A stretch of 64,000 nucleotides of DNA from an uncultured Clostridia bacterium (GCA_934462715.1 CAKSIJ010000013.1:1-64000); one strand, 5' to 3'; positions 26,727-36,452 are shown, counted from the first letter of the stretch. Numbers and translations: made by a program. The notes: generated by a model not told the origin, from the letters alone.

Positions 26727-28091
26727 ATGACTACATCAATATCAAGACGCAGATACATTTACTGGGCATTGGGTGCCGTAATTGCAATATTGGCGGTACT
26801 TTTGATTTACTATTGCACTCAGACAAGAAAGCTTAAAAATCAAGTGGAAAACAACTACAACAGAGCATTTCATGAGCTTGTAAACTATGTTGACGATATA
26901 GACACTCTTTTGCAGAAAACAATGCTCGTTTCAAGTGCGGAGCAAATGAGCACTCTTTCCTCGGAATTGTTCAGACAGTCCTCTGCGGCAAAGGCTTGTC
27001 TGGGACAGCTGCCCGTTTCGCAGGTACAGCTTGAAAACACCGAAAAATTTTTGTCACAGGTCGGAGATTACACCTATATGCTATCCCAGGAGGTAATATC
27101 CGACCGCGAAATGAGCGATGAGGAATACAACACCCTGTCGGATCTCAGCACCTATGCGGCGTCTTTAAACGACAACCTCACAGCCATGCAGCAGGATATA
27201 TATGACGGAAACATCAGCTTCGGAACGGTCGGTAAAAAATCCGGCGAATATTTGGATAATGCCGTGGAAGCCGCAGGCGGCGATGTTTTGTCGGACTTTG
27301 AAACCGTGGAAAAGGAATTTCAGGAATACCCGGCACTGATATATGACGGACCGTTTTCGGAGCATCTTGAAAGAATGAAGCCTGCAATGACTGACGGTCT
27401 GGAAACAAAAAGCAGCGATGAGGTTCTCAAAAACGCAAAAGCTTTTTTGGGCGAACGGGGAGATAATCTCGGCTTTACCGGAGAAAGTCAGAATATACCT
27501 CTTGAAGCTTACTCGTATTCCGCAAATTACGAGGACAGAGAAATCTATATCAGCATGACGAAAAAGGGCGGTTATCCGATATATTTTCTTGACACAAGAA
27601 ACGTTGGAGAAGAAGAGCTTTCTTTCGGCGAAGCAACGCAGAAAGCCACCGAATTTTTAAATTCAAAAGGCTTTACCTCAATGACTCAAAGCTATTATGA
27701 AAAAACCGACGGCATTGCAACGATCAACTTTGCCTACAAGCAGGGTAACGTGGTATGCTATTCCGATCTGATTAAAATCAAGGTTGCGCTTGATAACGGT
27801 GAGATTCTCGGAATGGAGGCTCACGGATATATGATGAATCACAGACACAGAAACACAGAACCCTTAAAGCTCGGCACTGCGGAAGCAAAAGCGTGCGTAA
27901 ACAAGCATTTAAAGGTTGAAGCAACATCGGTGGCTCTGATTCCCAAGGACAGCAAAAGAGAGGTTTTGTGTTATGAGTTTAAGGGAAATCATTCCGGAAG
28001 AAACTTTCTTGTTTATATCAATGCTCAGACAGGTAAGGAGGAAAAGATTTTAATGCTCATAGAATCCGATGAGGGTATATTGACCGTATAA
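26727..28091 (+). CDS. ypeB: Germination protein YpeB
   Basis: A 454-residue protein with an N-terminal membrane anchor (YWALGAVIAILAVLLIYYC), a long helical region and two or three C-terminal PepSY-like repeats (such as AQTGKEEKILMLIESDEGIL at the end). This matches YpeB, which localises SleB and protects it in the dormant spore of endospore formers. It lies 45 bp downstream of sleB and is ended by the hairpin at 28108-28140. This pair is the strongest evidence in the window that the organism sporulates. Confidence 0.9.
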   Translation: MTTSISRRRYIYWALGAVIAILAVLLIYYCTQTRKLKNQVENNYNRAFHELVNYVDDIDTLLQKTMLVSSAEQMSTLSSELFRQSSAAKACLGQLPVSQVQLENTEKFLSQVGDYTYMLSQEVISDREMSDEEYNTLSDLSTYAASLNDNLTAMQQDIYDGNISFGTVGKKSGEYLDNAVEAAGGDVLSDFETVEKEFQEYPALIYDGPFSEHLERMKPAMTDGLETKSSDEVLKNAKAFLGERGDNLGFTGESQNIPLEAYSYSANYEDREIYISMTKKGGYPIYFLDTRNVGEEELSFGEATQKATEFLNSKGFTSMTQSYYEKTDGIATINFAYKQGNVVCYSDLIKIKVALDNGEILGMEAHGYMMNHRHRNTEPLKLGTAEAKACVNKHLKVEATSVALIPKDSKREVLCYEFKGNHSGRNFLVYINAQTGKEEKILMLIESDEGILTV

Positions 28092-28107
28092 CAAATCAAA
28101 ACTATAA

Positions 28108-28140
28108 ATGCCGCAGACAGCCTTTTTCTGTCTGCGGCAT
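28108..28140. terminator. Bidirectional terminator ypeB/uxaC
   Basis: A 13-bp stem (ATGCCGCAGACAG at 28108-28120, complement at 28128-28140) lies between the convergent ypeB and uxaC genes. Confidence 0.8.
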
Positions 28141-28148
28141 ACAATTCT

Positions 28149-29507
28149 TCAGAATTTAAAATATTCCTTTGCATTTTTGTAGCTTATTCCCTCTACAACG
28201 GTTCTGAGCGCTTCTCTGTCGTTCGGATATTCTCCGTCCTCCACCCAGGAGCCTATAAGGTTGCACATGATTCTTCTGAAATACTCATGTCTGGGATAGG
28301 AAACAAAACTTCTGCTGTCGGTAAGCATACCTATAAATTTTCCGAGTATTCCGAGGTTTGCAAGCGCTTTCATCTGCTCCTCCATGCCGTCCCTCTGATC
28401 ATTGAACCACCAGCCGGAGCCGAGCTGAAGCTTCCCGGCTATAGGACCGCTCTGAAAATTCCCGATCATTGAAGCGAGAACATAGTTATCCTTTTTGTTA
28501 AGAGAGTAAAGTATTGTTTTCGGCAGTGAATTTTCCTTTTCAAGACTGTCGAGCAGATGCGACAGATTTTCGGCAACCGGATAATCATGAATAGAGTCAA
28601 AACCGGTGTCTGCGCCTATTTTCTCAAACATTTTTGTGTTGTTGTTTCTTATAGCGCCCATATGAATCTGCCATGCCCAGCCAAGACGTGAATATTCCTT
28701 TGCGCAGTGTCTGATTACAGCGGTCTTGTATATATCCTCCTCGTCTCTTGTCAGGCTTGCGCCGTTCATTTTCTTTTCAAATACCTCTGCCGCATTGCCC
28801 TCCCTGTACGGAACATATTCCACACCGTGGTCGGACAGTCTTCCGCCGACAGAGTTAAAGTATTCAATTCTTGATGTAAGCCATTTCAGCAGCCCATCAA
28901 AGTCCTTTACTCCGGTTTTTGCTATATATCCGCAGAAATCCTTTTTACCTATTTCAACGCACTTATCCGGTCGGAAGGTTGGCAGAACTTTTGTTGAAAA
29001 GCCTTTGAGCTGCCTGTGATATTCCAAATCATCGCACGGATCATCTGTAGTGCAGACAACCTCAACATTTGATTTTGTTATGAGTGACTGCGCTCTGAAA
29101 TCCTCCTGTCCGAGCAGTTCATTGCACCTGTCCCATATCTTTTTACAGTTAGCTTCGTTTAAAATATCATCCGTTCCGAAATATCTTTTAAGCTCAAGGT
29201 GAGTCCAGTGATACAGCGGATTGCCTATCAGAAGCGGCATTGTTGCGGCAAAACGGCGGAATTTTTCATAATCATCGGCATTTCCCGTTATGTATTCTTC
29301 GTCAATTCCGTTCGAGCGCATCTGCCGCCACTTGTAATGATCTCCTCCCAAAAACAGATCGTACGCATTTTTGAATTTGTAGTTTTCGGCTATCTGCTTT
29401 GGATTCAGATGGCAGTGATAATCTATTATCGGCAGATCCTTTGCAAAATCATTGTACAGGCTTACCGCCGTTTTATTTTTTAACATAAAGTTATCATCAA
29501 GAAACAT
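28149..29507 (-). CDS. uxaC: Glucuronate isomerase
   Basis: A 452-residue member of the uronate isomerase family, converting D-glucuronate to D-fructuronate and D-galacturonate to D-tagaturonate. The N-terminal zinc site motif is PIIDYHCHLNPKQIAENY. WTHLELKRYFG, VEVVCTTDDPCDDLEYH and WAWQIHMGAIRNNN are typical. The length is normal. No other uronate genes (uxuA, uxaB, kdgK) adjoin it, so it appears to work with genes elsewhere; together with two GH2 enzymes it fits use of plant or host glycans containing uronic acids. The cytosolic enzyme is transcribed alone. Confidence 0.95.
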   Translation of the reverse strand: MFLDDNFMLKNKTAVSLYNDFAKDLPIIDYHCHLNPKQIAENYKFKNAYDLFLGGDHYKWRQMRSNGIDEEYITGNADDYEKFRRFAATMPLLIGNPLYHWTHLELKRYFGTDDILNEANCKKIWDRCNELLGQEDFRAQSLITKSNVEVVCTTDDPCDDLEYHRQLKGFSTKVLPTFRPDKCVEIGKKDFCGYIAKTGVKDFDGLLKWLTSRIEYFNSVGGRLSDHGVEYVPYREGNAAEVFEKKMNGASLTRDEEDIYKTAVIRHCAKEYSRLGWAWQIHMGAIRNNNTKMFEKIGADTGFDSIHDYPVAENLSHLLDSLEKENSLPKTILYSLNKKDNYVLASMIGNFQSGPIAGKLQLGSGWWFNDQRDGMEEQMKALANLGILGKFIGMLTDSRSFVSYPRHEYFRRIMCNLIGSWVEDGEYPNDREALRTVVEGISYKNAKEYFKF

Positions 29508-29642
29508 ATTTTCTCCCTCTTTCGTTTTTTATTTGAATGCTTATACTCCCTCTTGCTTAATTATATTATTCCGCCCTCAAATTGTAAAGCGAATCAAAAA
29601 AATATGTCAATATAATGCATAAAAGAGCAAATATAATAAAAG

Positions 29643-29674
29643 ACGGCTGTACAATGCTTCATGCACAGCCGCCG
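29643..29674 (-). terminator. Terminator of the pseudouridine synthase gene
   Basis: On the minus strand GGCTGT ... ACAGCC forms a stem extended by GGC/GTC pairs and is followed by TCTTTTATT, directly after the gene ending at 29691. Confidence 0.6.
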
Positions 29675-29690
29675 TATATATTTCATAAAA

Positions 29691-30647
29691 TCAAAAACCG
29701 AGCCTTTCAAGGAAATCAACCTTTTCAACCGAAAAGCTTTTTCCGTTCAGATATTCAAGCTCACCGGCGTCGGTTGTAAATTCAAATAAAATCTTGTACG
29801 AGCATAATGCCTGCGTTGTCATTCCCAGGCTTTTATTTGTTTTATTGATTCCGTACTTTCCGTCCCCGGCAAGCGGATGGCCGATATGAGCCATATGCGC
29901 CCTGATCTGATGCGTTCTTCCCGTTATAAGGTCAACCTCGACAAGTGACAGATTATTTTTTTCTTTCAATACCCTATATTTTGTTATAACGGTTTTAGTT
30001 CCCGGCTTTGAATAATCGCTTATATATACTCTTTTTTCCTTTTCATCTTTAAAAAGAAACCCTCTCAATTCGCCCTGCTTTTTTTCAAAAATTCCGCAGG
30101 CTGCGCACAGATACAGCTTTTTAAGTTCTCTGTCCTTAATTTTTTGGTTCATGACCCGCAAAGCCTCGGCATTTTTTGCCGCAATCACAATTCCGGAGGT
30201 GTTTCTGTCCAGTCTGTTGCACAATGACGGAGTAAAAGTATTTTCCTTTTCGGGTACATATTCACCTTTTTTATACAGATACCCTTTTATTCTGTCTATA
30301 AGCGTGTTTTCGCTTCCGTCATCGTCCGCATGAACGCATACGCCGGCTTTTTTGTTTACCAGCATTATATTTTCATCTTCATAAATTATGTCAATATCGG
30401 TATCCGCCCTCAGATATGCGTCGTCGGCAGCATTTTTCTCAAAAAATTCGTCTTTTAAAAACAGCTTAAGCTCATCGCCCTCATGCAGTCTGAAAGCTCC
30501 GTCTTTTATATGCTTGCCGTTTACCTTTACGCAGTCCTTTCTCAGACTTTTGTAGAGCATTGTCTGCGGCATTGACGGACAAAGTTTTGTAAGAAACTTA
30601 TCAAGCCGCTGGTCTTTATCGTTTTTCCCTATAATAACCTCTCTCAT
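29691..30647 (-). CDS. RluA family pseudouridine synthase with S4 domain
   Basis: A 318-residue protein with an N-terminal S4 RNA-binding domain (DQRLDKFLTKLCPSMPQTML) and the PseudoU_synth_2 catalytic domain with LCNRLDRNTSGIVIAAKN, whose Asp (RLD) is the catalytic residue. LITGRTHQIRAHMAHIGHPL is the second family motif. The His of the common HRLD is Asn here. It belongs to the RluC/RluD group, which modify 23S rRNA uridines; the exact target cannot be assigned. It is monocistronic and divergent from the YesL-like gene. Confidence 0.9.
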   Translation of the reverse strand: MREVIIGKNDKDQRLDKFLTKLCPSMPQTMLYKSLRKDCVKVNGKHIKDGAFRLHEGDELKLFLKDEFFEKNAADDAYLRADTDIDIIYEDENIMLVNKKAGVCVHADDDGSENTLIDRIKGYLYKKGEYVPEKENTFTPSLCNRLDRNTSGIVIAAKNAEALRVMNQKIKDRELKKLYLCAACGIFEKKQGELRGFLFKDEKEKRVYISDYSKPGTKTVITKYRVLKEKNNLSLVEVDLITGRTHQIRAHMAHIGHPLAGDGKYGINKTNKSLGMTTQALCSYKILFEFTTDAGELEYLNGKSFSVEKVDFLERLGF

Positions 30648-30754
30648 AATTACCTCTGTGACTGTACATATATTTTACCTAATATCATATTTTTTTCTCT
30701 AAAACAATATAATTACAAAAAAATAACGTTTTTGTAAATTTTACTCGAAATATA

Positions 30755-30783
30755 TTGTAACACACATTATTATATGATACAAT
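30755..30783 (+). promoter_or_regulatory. Promoter of the YesL-like gene
   Basis: TTGTAA (30755-30760) and TACAAT (30778-30783) are 17 bp apart, about 50 bp before the start codon at 30832. Confidence 0.5.
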
Positions 30784-30831
30784 ATATTTTATATATTTTT
30801 GTTATTTTTTTACGAGAGGAAGTATAAATAA

Positions 30832-31737
30832 ATGGGTTTATTTTTTAATTATAACAAGCCCGGTCCGGGTGTTGACAAGGACGCACCCAAGAAAAAAGGC
30901 ATTTTCAGATTTTTTGAAATATTCGGGAGAAAGATAGGCAAGCTGTTTCAGCTTAATGTGCTTTACTTTTTATGCTCTCTGCCGATTTTTGTATTGCTGT
31001 ATCTGTATTTCATACCGTACATATCCGGTTTGTTCAGCAATATGCCGATAGCGGAGACAGGAATTTCGGAGGAAAACCTTTCAACATATCAGGCGATGAT
31101 TACGCTGTTTCTTACCGTAATGTCGGTAACATTATACGGCTCGGGGCCTGCTTCATGTGCAGCAGCATATATAGAACGCTGCTTTGTAAGAGAACAGCAC
31201 GCATGGATGATGTCCGATTTCTTCGGTAAATACAAGGAAAACTTTAAACAAGGCATGATTCTGTCGGTAATCGATATAGTCGCTACCGTTGCAGGCTTTT
31301 TCTCGATAGGATTTTACTACAGGCAGTTTACGGCTACCGGAAACAATCTCTGGTTTATACTCATGATTCTTCTGTTGCTTGCGGAATTTGTATATTCGTT
31401 TATGCACTGCTATATCTATCAGTTAATGGTTACATTTGAGGACAAGCTCACTCATCACATAAAAAATGCGGTTTTGCTGACCTTTTCAACATTTCCGATG
31501 CTGCTTATACTGATTCTGGTAATTGCGGTAATCGCATATTTCCTGTATACCACCTTCGCACCGATGTTTGCTCTTATACTGTCATTCTTATGTCTGCTGA
31601 CATTCCTGCGTTTTCCGATAGAATTTTACACTTCTTCCGTAATTCAGAAAAAAATTCTTGACGGAATTACCCCGGACGATGAAGATTTTAAAGAAATTGA
31701 AACCAAAGATAACAATCAAAGCGGTATTCAGCAATAA
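30832..31737 (+). CDS. DUF624/YesL-like membrane protein
   Basis: A 301-residue integral membrane protein with about six hydrophobic helices (for instance LFQLNVLYFLCSLPIFVLLY, and MLLILILVIAVIAYFLY near residue 225). The sequence GSGPASCAAAYIERCFVREQ after the second helix is typical of DUF624. YesL proteins often accompany carbohydrate ABC transporters in Firmicutes, and a role in membrane assembly or sugar uptake has been suggested but not shown. It is followed after 67 bp by mnmG, which has its own ribosome site; co-transcription is possible. Confidence 0.8.
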   Translation: MGLFFNYNKPGPGVDKDAPKKKGIFRFFEIFGRKIGKLFQLNVLYFLCSLPIFVLLYLYFIPYISGLFSNMPIAETGISEENLSTYQAMITLFLTVMSVTLYGSGPASCAAAYIERCFVREQHAWMMSDFFGKYKENFKQGMILSVIDIVATVAGFFSIGFYYRQFTATGNNLWFILMILLLLAEFVYSFMHCYIYQLMVTFEDKLTHHIKNAVLLTFSTFPMLLILILVIAVIAYFLYTTFAPMFALILSFLCLLTFLRFPIEFYTSSVIQKKILDGITPDDEDFKEIETKDNNQSGIQQ

Positions 31738-31804
31738 ACCGCTTAAAGCCGGCAAATGCATTTTGCCGGAATCGCCGTATTATCGGCGGAATGGAGGACT
31801 TTAA

Positions 31805-33670
31805 ATGTATACAGACAACTATGATGTTGCGGTAATCGGTGCAGGTCATGCCGGAACGGAGGCTGCCGTTTCCTGCGCAAGGCTCGGAATGAAAACCGTA
31901 ATATTTTCAATAAGCCTTGACGCAGTGGGAAATCTTCCCTGCAACCCAAGCATAGGCGGCACGGCAAAGGGACACCTTGTAAGAGAAATAGACGCACTCG
32001 GCGGAGTAATGGGAAAGGCTGCCGACAAAACCTTTATCCAGTCCAAAATGCTGAATGTCGGGAAAGGTCCTGCGGTTCATTCTCTGAGATGTCAGATTGA
32101 CAGAAAAAGATACCATATAGAAATAAAACGCATACTCGAAACACAGAAAAACCTGCAGCTAAAACAGGCTGAAATCTGCAAAATACTTTCGGAGGACGGA
32201 AAGGTATGCGGAGTTGAAACTCATCTCGGCACACAGTACGGCTGCAAAGCCGTGATTATCGCAACCGGAACATATTTAAGAGGACGTGTGCTGATAGGCG
32301 ATTACGAACGTCAGTCGGGACCGGACGGAACATTTCCGGCAATTGCTCTTTCCGACAGCTTAAAGGAGCTTGGGGTCAAGCTTCTCAGATTCAAAACAGG
32401 AACTCCCGCAAGAATACACGGTGATACCTTGAATTTCGACGAAATGGAAAAGGAGGACGGCGACGAAAAAATCACTCCGTTTTCCTTTGAAACCGAAACA
32501 CCGGGAGAAAACAAAGCTTCCTGCTGGCTGACATATACAAATGCCGAAACACATAAAATCATAATGGATAACATAGATAAAGCGCCAATGTATAACGGCA
32601 AGGTCGAGGGAATCGGTCCGAGATACTGTCCGTCCATAGAGGACAAGATTATGCGCTTCAAGGACAAGGAAAGACATCAGCTGTTTATGGAGCCTATGGG
32701 GCTTGACACAAGAGAAATGTATGCTCAGGGCATAAGCACAGGCTTGCCGGTTGACATTCAGATAAAAATGCTCAGAACAATAAAGGGGCTTGAAAACGTA
32801 GAAATCATGCGCCCGGCATATGCTATCGAATATGACTGCTGCGACCCCACACAACTGCTCCCCACTCTGGAATTTAAGGAAATCGGCGGCTTGTACGGAG
32901 CCGGTCAGTTCAACGGAACAAGCGGATATGAGGAGGCTGCGGCACAGGGCTTGATTGCAGGAATAAACGCCGCGCTCAAAATAAAGGGCGAAGAGCCTGT
33001 TATCCTTGACAGGTCACAGGGTTATATAGGCACCTTGATTGACGATTTGGTTACAAAGGGAACAAACGAGCCGTACAGAATGATGACTTCACGCTCGGAA
33101 TACAGACTGCTTTTAAGACAGGATAACGCAGACGAAAGACTTACTCCTATAGGATACAGAGCCGGTCTTATAAGCGAGGAACGCTATCACAAGCTTTTGC
33201 ATAAGCTTGATTTGATTGACGAAGAAATAAAAAGGCTGCAAACCACCTCTGTTTCTCCGAAAATTGCAAATCCTTTAATTGAAAAATGCGATACAACTCC
33301 GATATCAACAGGCATACACCTTTCGGAGCTGATAAAAAGACCACAGCTTGGCTATGAGGCAATAAAGGAAATTGATCCCGACCGTCCTGTTCTTCCCGAC
33401 GACGTATGCGAACAGGTTGAAATACGGTTAAAATACAAAGGCTATATTGACAGACAAATGCAGCAGGCGGAGCAGTTCAAGAAAATGGAAAACAAAAAGC
33501 TTCCGTCCGACTGTGACTATTCAGGTATTCACGGCTTAAGGCTTGAAGCAAGACAGAAGCTTGAAAAAATCAAACCTCTCAACCTCGGTCAGGCTTCAAG
33601 AATCTCCGGAGTATCGCCTGCCGATATTTCCGTGCTTATAATATGGCTCGAAGCCAACAGGCTTTTATAA
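31805..33670 (+). CDS. mnmG: tRNA uridine-5-carboxymethylaminomethyl modification enzyme MnmG
   Basis: A 621-residue FAD protein of full length. The dinucleotide motif VIGAGHAGTEAAVSCARLG opens the protein, and CNPSIGGTAKGHLVREIDAL, QTDNADERLTP-like RQDNADERLTPIGYR and the C-terminal GLRLEARQKLEKIKPLNLGQ are diagnostic. With MnmE (not here) it installs cmnm5U at the wobble position of tRNAs. The start has GGAGG, part of the recurring palindrome-SD element. The usual rsmG neighbour is absent; a PAP2 phosphatase gene follows after 36 bp. Confidence 0.97.
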   Translation: MYTDNYDVAVIGAGHAGTEAAVSCARLGMKTVIFSISLDAVGNLPCNPSIGGTAKGHLVREIDALGGVMGKAADKTFIQSKMLNVGKGPAVHSLRCQIDRKRYHIEIKRILETQKNLQLKQAEICKILSEDGKVCGVETHLGTQYGCKAVIIATGTYLRGRVLIGDYERQSGPDGTFPAIALSDSLKELGVKLLRFKTGTPARIHGDTLNFDEMEKEDGDEKITPFSFETETPGENKASCWLTYTNAETHKIIMDNIDKAPMYNGKVEGIGPRYCPSIEDKIMRFKDKERHQLFMEPMGLDTREMYAQGISTGLPVDIQIKMLRTIKGLENVEIMRPAYAIEYDCCDPTQLLPTLEFKEIGGLYGAGQFNGTSGYEEAAAQGLIAGINAALKIKGEEPVILDRSQGYIGTLIDDLVTKGTNEPYRMMTSRSEYRLLLRQDNADERLTPIGYRAGLISEERYHKLLHKLDLIDEEIKRLQTTSVSPKIANPLIEKCDTTPISTGIHLSELIKRPQLGYEAIKEIDPDRPVLPDDVCEQVEIRLKYKGYIDRQMQQAEQFKKMENKKLPSDCDYSGIHGLRLEARQKLEKIKPLNLGQASRISGVSPADISVLIIWLEANRLL

Positions 33671-33706
33671 ACGCAGACTCACATTTCAACACCGGAGGTA
33701 ATACGC

Positions 33707-34246
33707 TTGATTACTCAAACAGACGCATCTGTACTTTTGTGGATACAAAACAATTTACGCTGTGCATTTTTATCACCGATTTTCGTAACGCTGTCAAGAT
33801 TGGGCGACGCAGGCTTTTTGTTTATACTGACAGGACTGGTTTTACTGTGCTTCAAAAAAACAAGAAGCTGCGGCTTGCTGCTGCTTATTTCTCTGATACT
33901 GGGTTTTACGGTAAATGACCTTATTATCAAAAGAATTGTCGAAAGAGTTCGTCCCTTTAACAGCGTTGCCGAAATACTGCCGCTTGTAACTCCCCCGAAA
34001 AGCTTTTCCTTTCCGTCAGGTCATTCCGCTTCGGCATTCGCATGTGCGGTGTCACTTTACTATACAAAACGGAAATGGTTTGTTTTCGGACTAATTACTG
34101 CCGCACTTATTGCCTTTTCAAGGCTTTATGTCGGCGTTCACTACCCTACAGACGTTCTTTGCGGAGCGCTTGTCGGAACAATTACGGCGGTTATTGCCGG
34201 AAATATTTATACACGCAAATATAAAACAAGGGCAGCCGTCAAATAA
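33707..34246 (+). CDS. PAP2 family membrane phosphatase
   Basis: A 179-residue protein with about five transmembrane helices and the three phosphatase motifs: KRIVERVRPF (KxxxxxxRP), FPSGHSASAF (PSGH) and SRLYVGVHYPTDV (SRxxxxxHxxxD). Members dephosphorylate undecaprenyl pyrophosphate or phosphatidic acid at the membrane. The start is TTG at 33707 with GGAGG 8 nt upstream; no better ATG exists in frame. It may be co-transcribed with mnmG. A hairpin (GGCAGCCGT ... ACGGCTGCC, 34232-34257) overlaps the stop codon but is followed by A, not T, so I do not call it a terminator. Confidence 0.9.
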   Translation: MITQTDASVLLWIQNNLRCAFLSPIFVTLSRLGDAGFLFILTGLVLLCFKKTRSCGLLLLISLILGFTVNDLIIKRIVERVRPFNSVAEILPLVTPPKSFSFPSGHSASAFACAVSLYYTKRKWFVFGLITAALIAFSRLYVGVHYPTDVLCGALVGTITAVIAGNIYTRKYKTRAAVK

Positions 34247-34286
34247 CGGCTGCCCAAAAAAATACATAAAAAGAGGTGGGTTTCAA

Positions 34287-34781
34287 ATGTCCGCAGCAAA
34301 AAAAATATCATACTGCGCCGTAATATCCGCACTTGCGATTATTTTCGGATATATCGAGGCTTTCTTCCCCATTCCCGTACCGATTCCCGGTGTAAAGCTC
34401 GGTCTAGGCAACATTGCGGTTATCGTTTGCCTTTATCTGCTGAATAAAAAAACGGCATTTGCGGTAATGATGATAAAGGCTGTTGTCACTTCGATTCTTT
34501 TTTCCTCTCCCTCGATGCTGATTTATTCGCTTTCGGGCGGTATTCTCAGCTTTATTGTTATGTGTATAATGAAAAAATACCGCTTCGGACTGCCGGTTGT
34601 CAGCATGGGCGGCGGTATTTTTCATAATATAGGTCAGCTTATCACCGCCGGTCTTGTATTAGGCAACGCAAACGTTTTGTATTATGCGCCGTTTTTGATT
34701 ATTGCCGGCTCATGTGCAGCTCTGCTTACCGGCTTTGCCGCAAAGACGATTATCCGTATTCTTGAATCATTCGGCAAATAA
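34287..34781 (+). CDS. Gx transporter family membrane protein (heptaprenyl diphosphate synthase component I-like)
   Basis: About 165 residues, with five hydrophobic helices and the N-terminal pattern ALAIIFGYIEAFFPIPVPIP followed by GVKLGLGNIAVIV, typical of the Hpre_diP_synt_I / Gx family, which resembles ECF transporter S-components. The name heptaprenyl synthase component is historical, and a small-molecule transport role is more probable. The start MSAAKKISY follows GAGGTGGG. It is usually found with an FMN-binding protein or RNF genes, which are absent here. Confidence 0.8.
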   Translation: MSAAKKISYCAVISALAIIFGYIEAFFPIPVPIPGVKLGLGNIAVIVCLYLLNKKTAFAVMMIKAVVTSILFSSPSMLIYSLSGGILSFIVMCIMKKYRFGLPVVSMGGGIFHNIGQLITAGLVLGNANVLYYAPFLIIAGSCAALLTGFAAKTIIRILESFGK

Positions 34782-34801
34782 TTGTTTATTCTCATAAGAT
34801 T

Positions 34802-35962
34802 TTATCTGTCCGATAATCTATCCGCCATGTAGTACACATATCCTGCGGTAATTATAACCGCCGCGCTCCCGGCAAGCATTTCGGGCTGCGGCAGGGTGAA
34901 AAGCTCATAATAAAGTCCGCAGTACGGAATAAAATACATGACAGCCGCAACAAAATACAAAAGCGGAATCAAAATCCACAGAAGCGGATCAAACATTCTC
35001 AAAAGTCCTTTTTTGTCAAACAGTATCCAGTCAAACAGCATCATCAGCGGTGCGATAAAATAAAAAATCATTTCAGCGATGCTCATACCTGTGATTTGTC
35101 TGTTAAATATCAGCCTTGCGGCCATGCATATCAGAAGCGACATCGTAAAGCCCGCTTTAAGTGACGGAAACGGCGGCGTCCCCTTTTTTGACGTTCCGTA
35201 TTTTACAAGACTGTATATAACGGTAACGGCAATACATACGGCACACAGGAAATTTGTCAGAAGATGATAGTACATAAGACTTGAAATGAATTTTGTCAAA
35301 TCCTTTCCGACAGTCATCAAAAACGCATAGATTTCCAATGCCAGAAACGCAAGGCGATAGATAAGTGCAAATGCACTGTTGAAATTTTTATTGTTAAATG
35401 CCGAACCCAAACGGTCGAGTATATATAATGCCGCGCCTGCCGCCGCCGCTTCGGCAAGCAGACGCTTCAATCCGTCATTATCCGCAAACATTCCCAGAAC
35501 GTTCCAGAAATCCTCTATTCCGAACAGCTTTTTAAGCATAAACGCAGCCGCCGCAAAAAGGACTATTGCAGCCGCCAGCCAAAGAATCGGATCATATAGC
35601 TTCATTCTGCCCTTATCGTCAAAAAACAGCCAGTCCAGAACCATCATGACCGGCAGAAGTATTCCGAGTACCCAATCGTATGTAACCGTACTTTTCAAGA
35701 CCGGCAGATTTTTAATAAATACCAGAATTGAGCAGAGAGTCAGCGCCGCTTTGACCATCTCGATACCCCGCGGCGGTTTATGCGTTATTCTTATTATGAA
35801 TACAATAAAAACACAGATGAAGGACAGGAAATCAACAAATAACGTAAAATTCAGAATACGGGGTGTAAAAGTCAGAATATTGAATCCTATTTTGCTGCAT
35901 ATTCCCCATACGCTGAACAATATAAATATAAATCTGTAAATCATCGAAAGAGTTTTTTTCAT
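34802..35962 (-). CDS. Membrane protein with duplicated Pr6Pr-like domain
   Basis: A 386-residue protein with about twelve hydrophobic helices in two similar halves. Each half carries the same signature: VMMVLDWLFFDDKGRMKLYD with DPILWLA in the first, and LMMLFDWILFDKKGLLRMFD with DPLLWIL in the second. The pattern DW(L/I)xFDxKG...DPxLW is that of the Pr6Pr family, whose members are normally single units of ~200 residues. It is monocistronic, convergent with the Gx gene, and its function is unknown. Confidence 0.75.
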   Translation of the reverse strand: MKKTLSMIYRFIFILFSVWGICSKIGFNILTFTPRILNFTLFVDFLSFICVFIVFIIRITHKPPRGIEMVKAALTLCSILVFIKNLPVLKSTVTYDWVLGILLPVMMVLDWLFFDDKGRMKLYDPILWLAAAIVLFAAAAFMLKKLFGIEDFWNVLGMFADNDGLKRLLAEAAAAGAALYILDRLGSAFNNKNFNSAFALIYRLAFLALEIYAFLMTVGKDLTKFISSLMYYHLLTNFLCAVCIAVTVIYSLVKYGTSKKGTPPFPSLKAGFTMSLLICMAARLIFNRQITGMSIAEMIFYFIAPLMMLFDWILFDKKGLLRMFDPLLWILIPLLYFVAAVMYFIPYCGLYYELFTLPQPEMLAGSAAVIITAGYVYYMADRLSDR

Positions 35963-36064
35963 TTTATTTTTTATCCTTTTTATTTTCTTGCGGCAATCTT
36001 AAAATTTGCATTTTGCAATTGCCTACAGAGAACTGAACCCATGAGGGGTTCAACTCCATCATGC

Positions 36065-36252
36065 TTAACCACTCGCTTTAATATCCGAACACACTCAAAC
36101 GGTTGAGTTCTCCGAATTTTTGAAGTTGAATTTTAATTAAGTTCAAATTGGAATTTTAACTGATACCTAACTTATATTTTAGTATTTTTGTTTGGTCATA
36201 TAAAAAAAATTCAACTTAAAAAACGAGTTCGTATATCAAAGCAAGTGGTTAA
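36065..36252. repeat. 188-bp MITE-like element with 26-bp terminal inverted repeats
   Basis: The ends 36065-36090 and 36227-36252 are inverted copies agreeing at 23 of 26 positions (starting TTAACCACT). A second inverted pair, AAGTTGAATTTT (36123-36134) and its complement (36206-36217), sits inside, as does the small dyad ACTCAA-N4-TTGAGT (36093-36108). There is no open reading frame and no clear target duplication. It fits a miniature inverted-repeat element in the ~490-bp gap between 35963 and 36452; the rest of that gap holds a small hairpin (~36037-36053) and probable promoter sequence. Confidence 0.6.
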
Positions 36253-36452
36253 AGATTATTATATATTAATTTTAACAAAAAATCAACTCTGATATTAGAT
36301 TTTTATACGAATTTAGATATTTTTTTAAAAATTTTTAAAATAGGTATGGACTATCACGAATAAATATAGTAAAATATAATATGATAATCGCAGATAACTG
36401 TAATATTTGCTTTTATAAATATAAGATATTATTATAAAATAAGAAGGAAAGG

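Noticed and set aside
34232..34257. GC-rich hairpin at the end of the PAP2 gene
   Set aside because: It overlaps the stop codon and is followed by As rather than Ts, so it is not a convincing plus-strand terminator.
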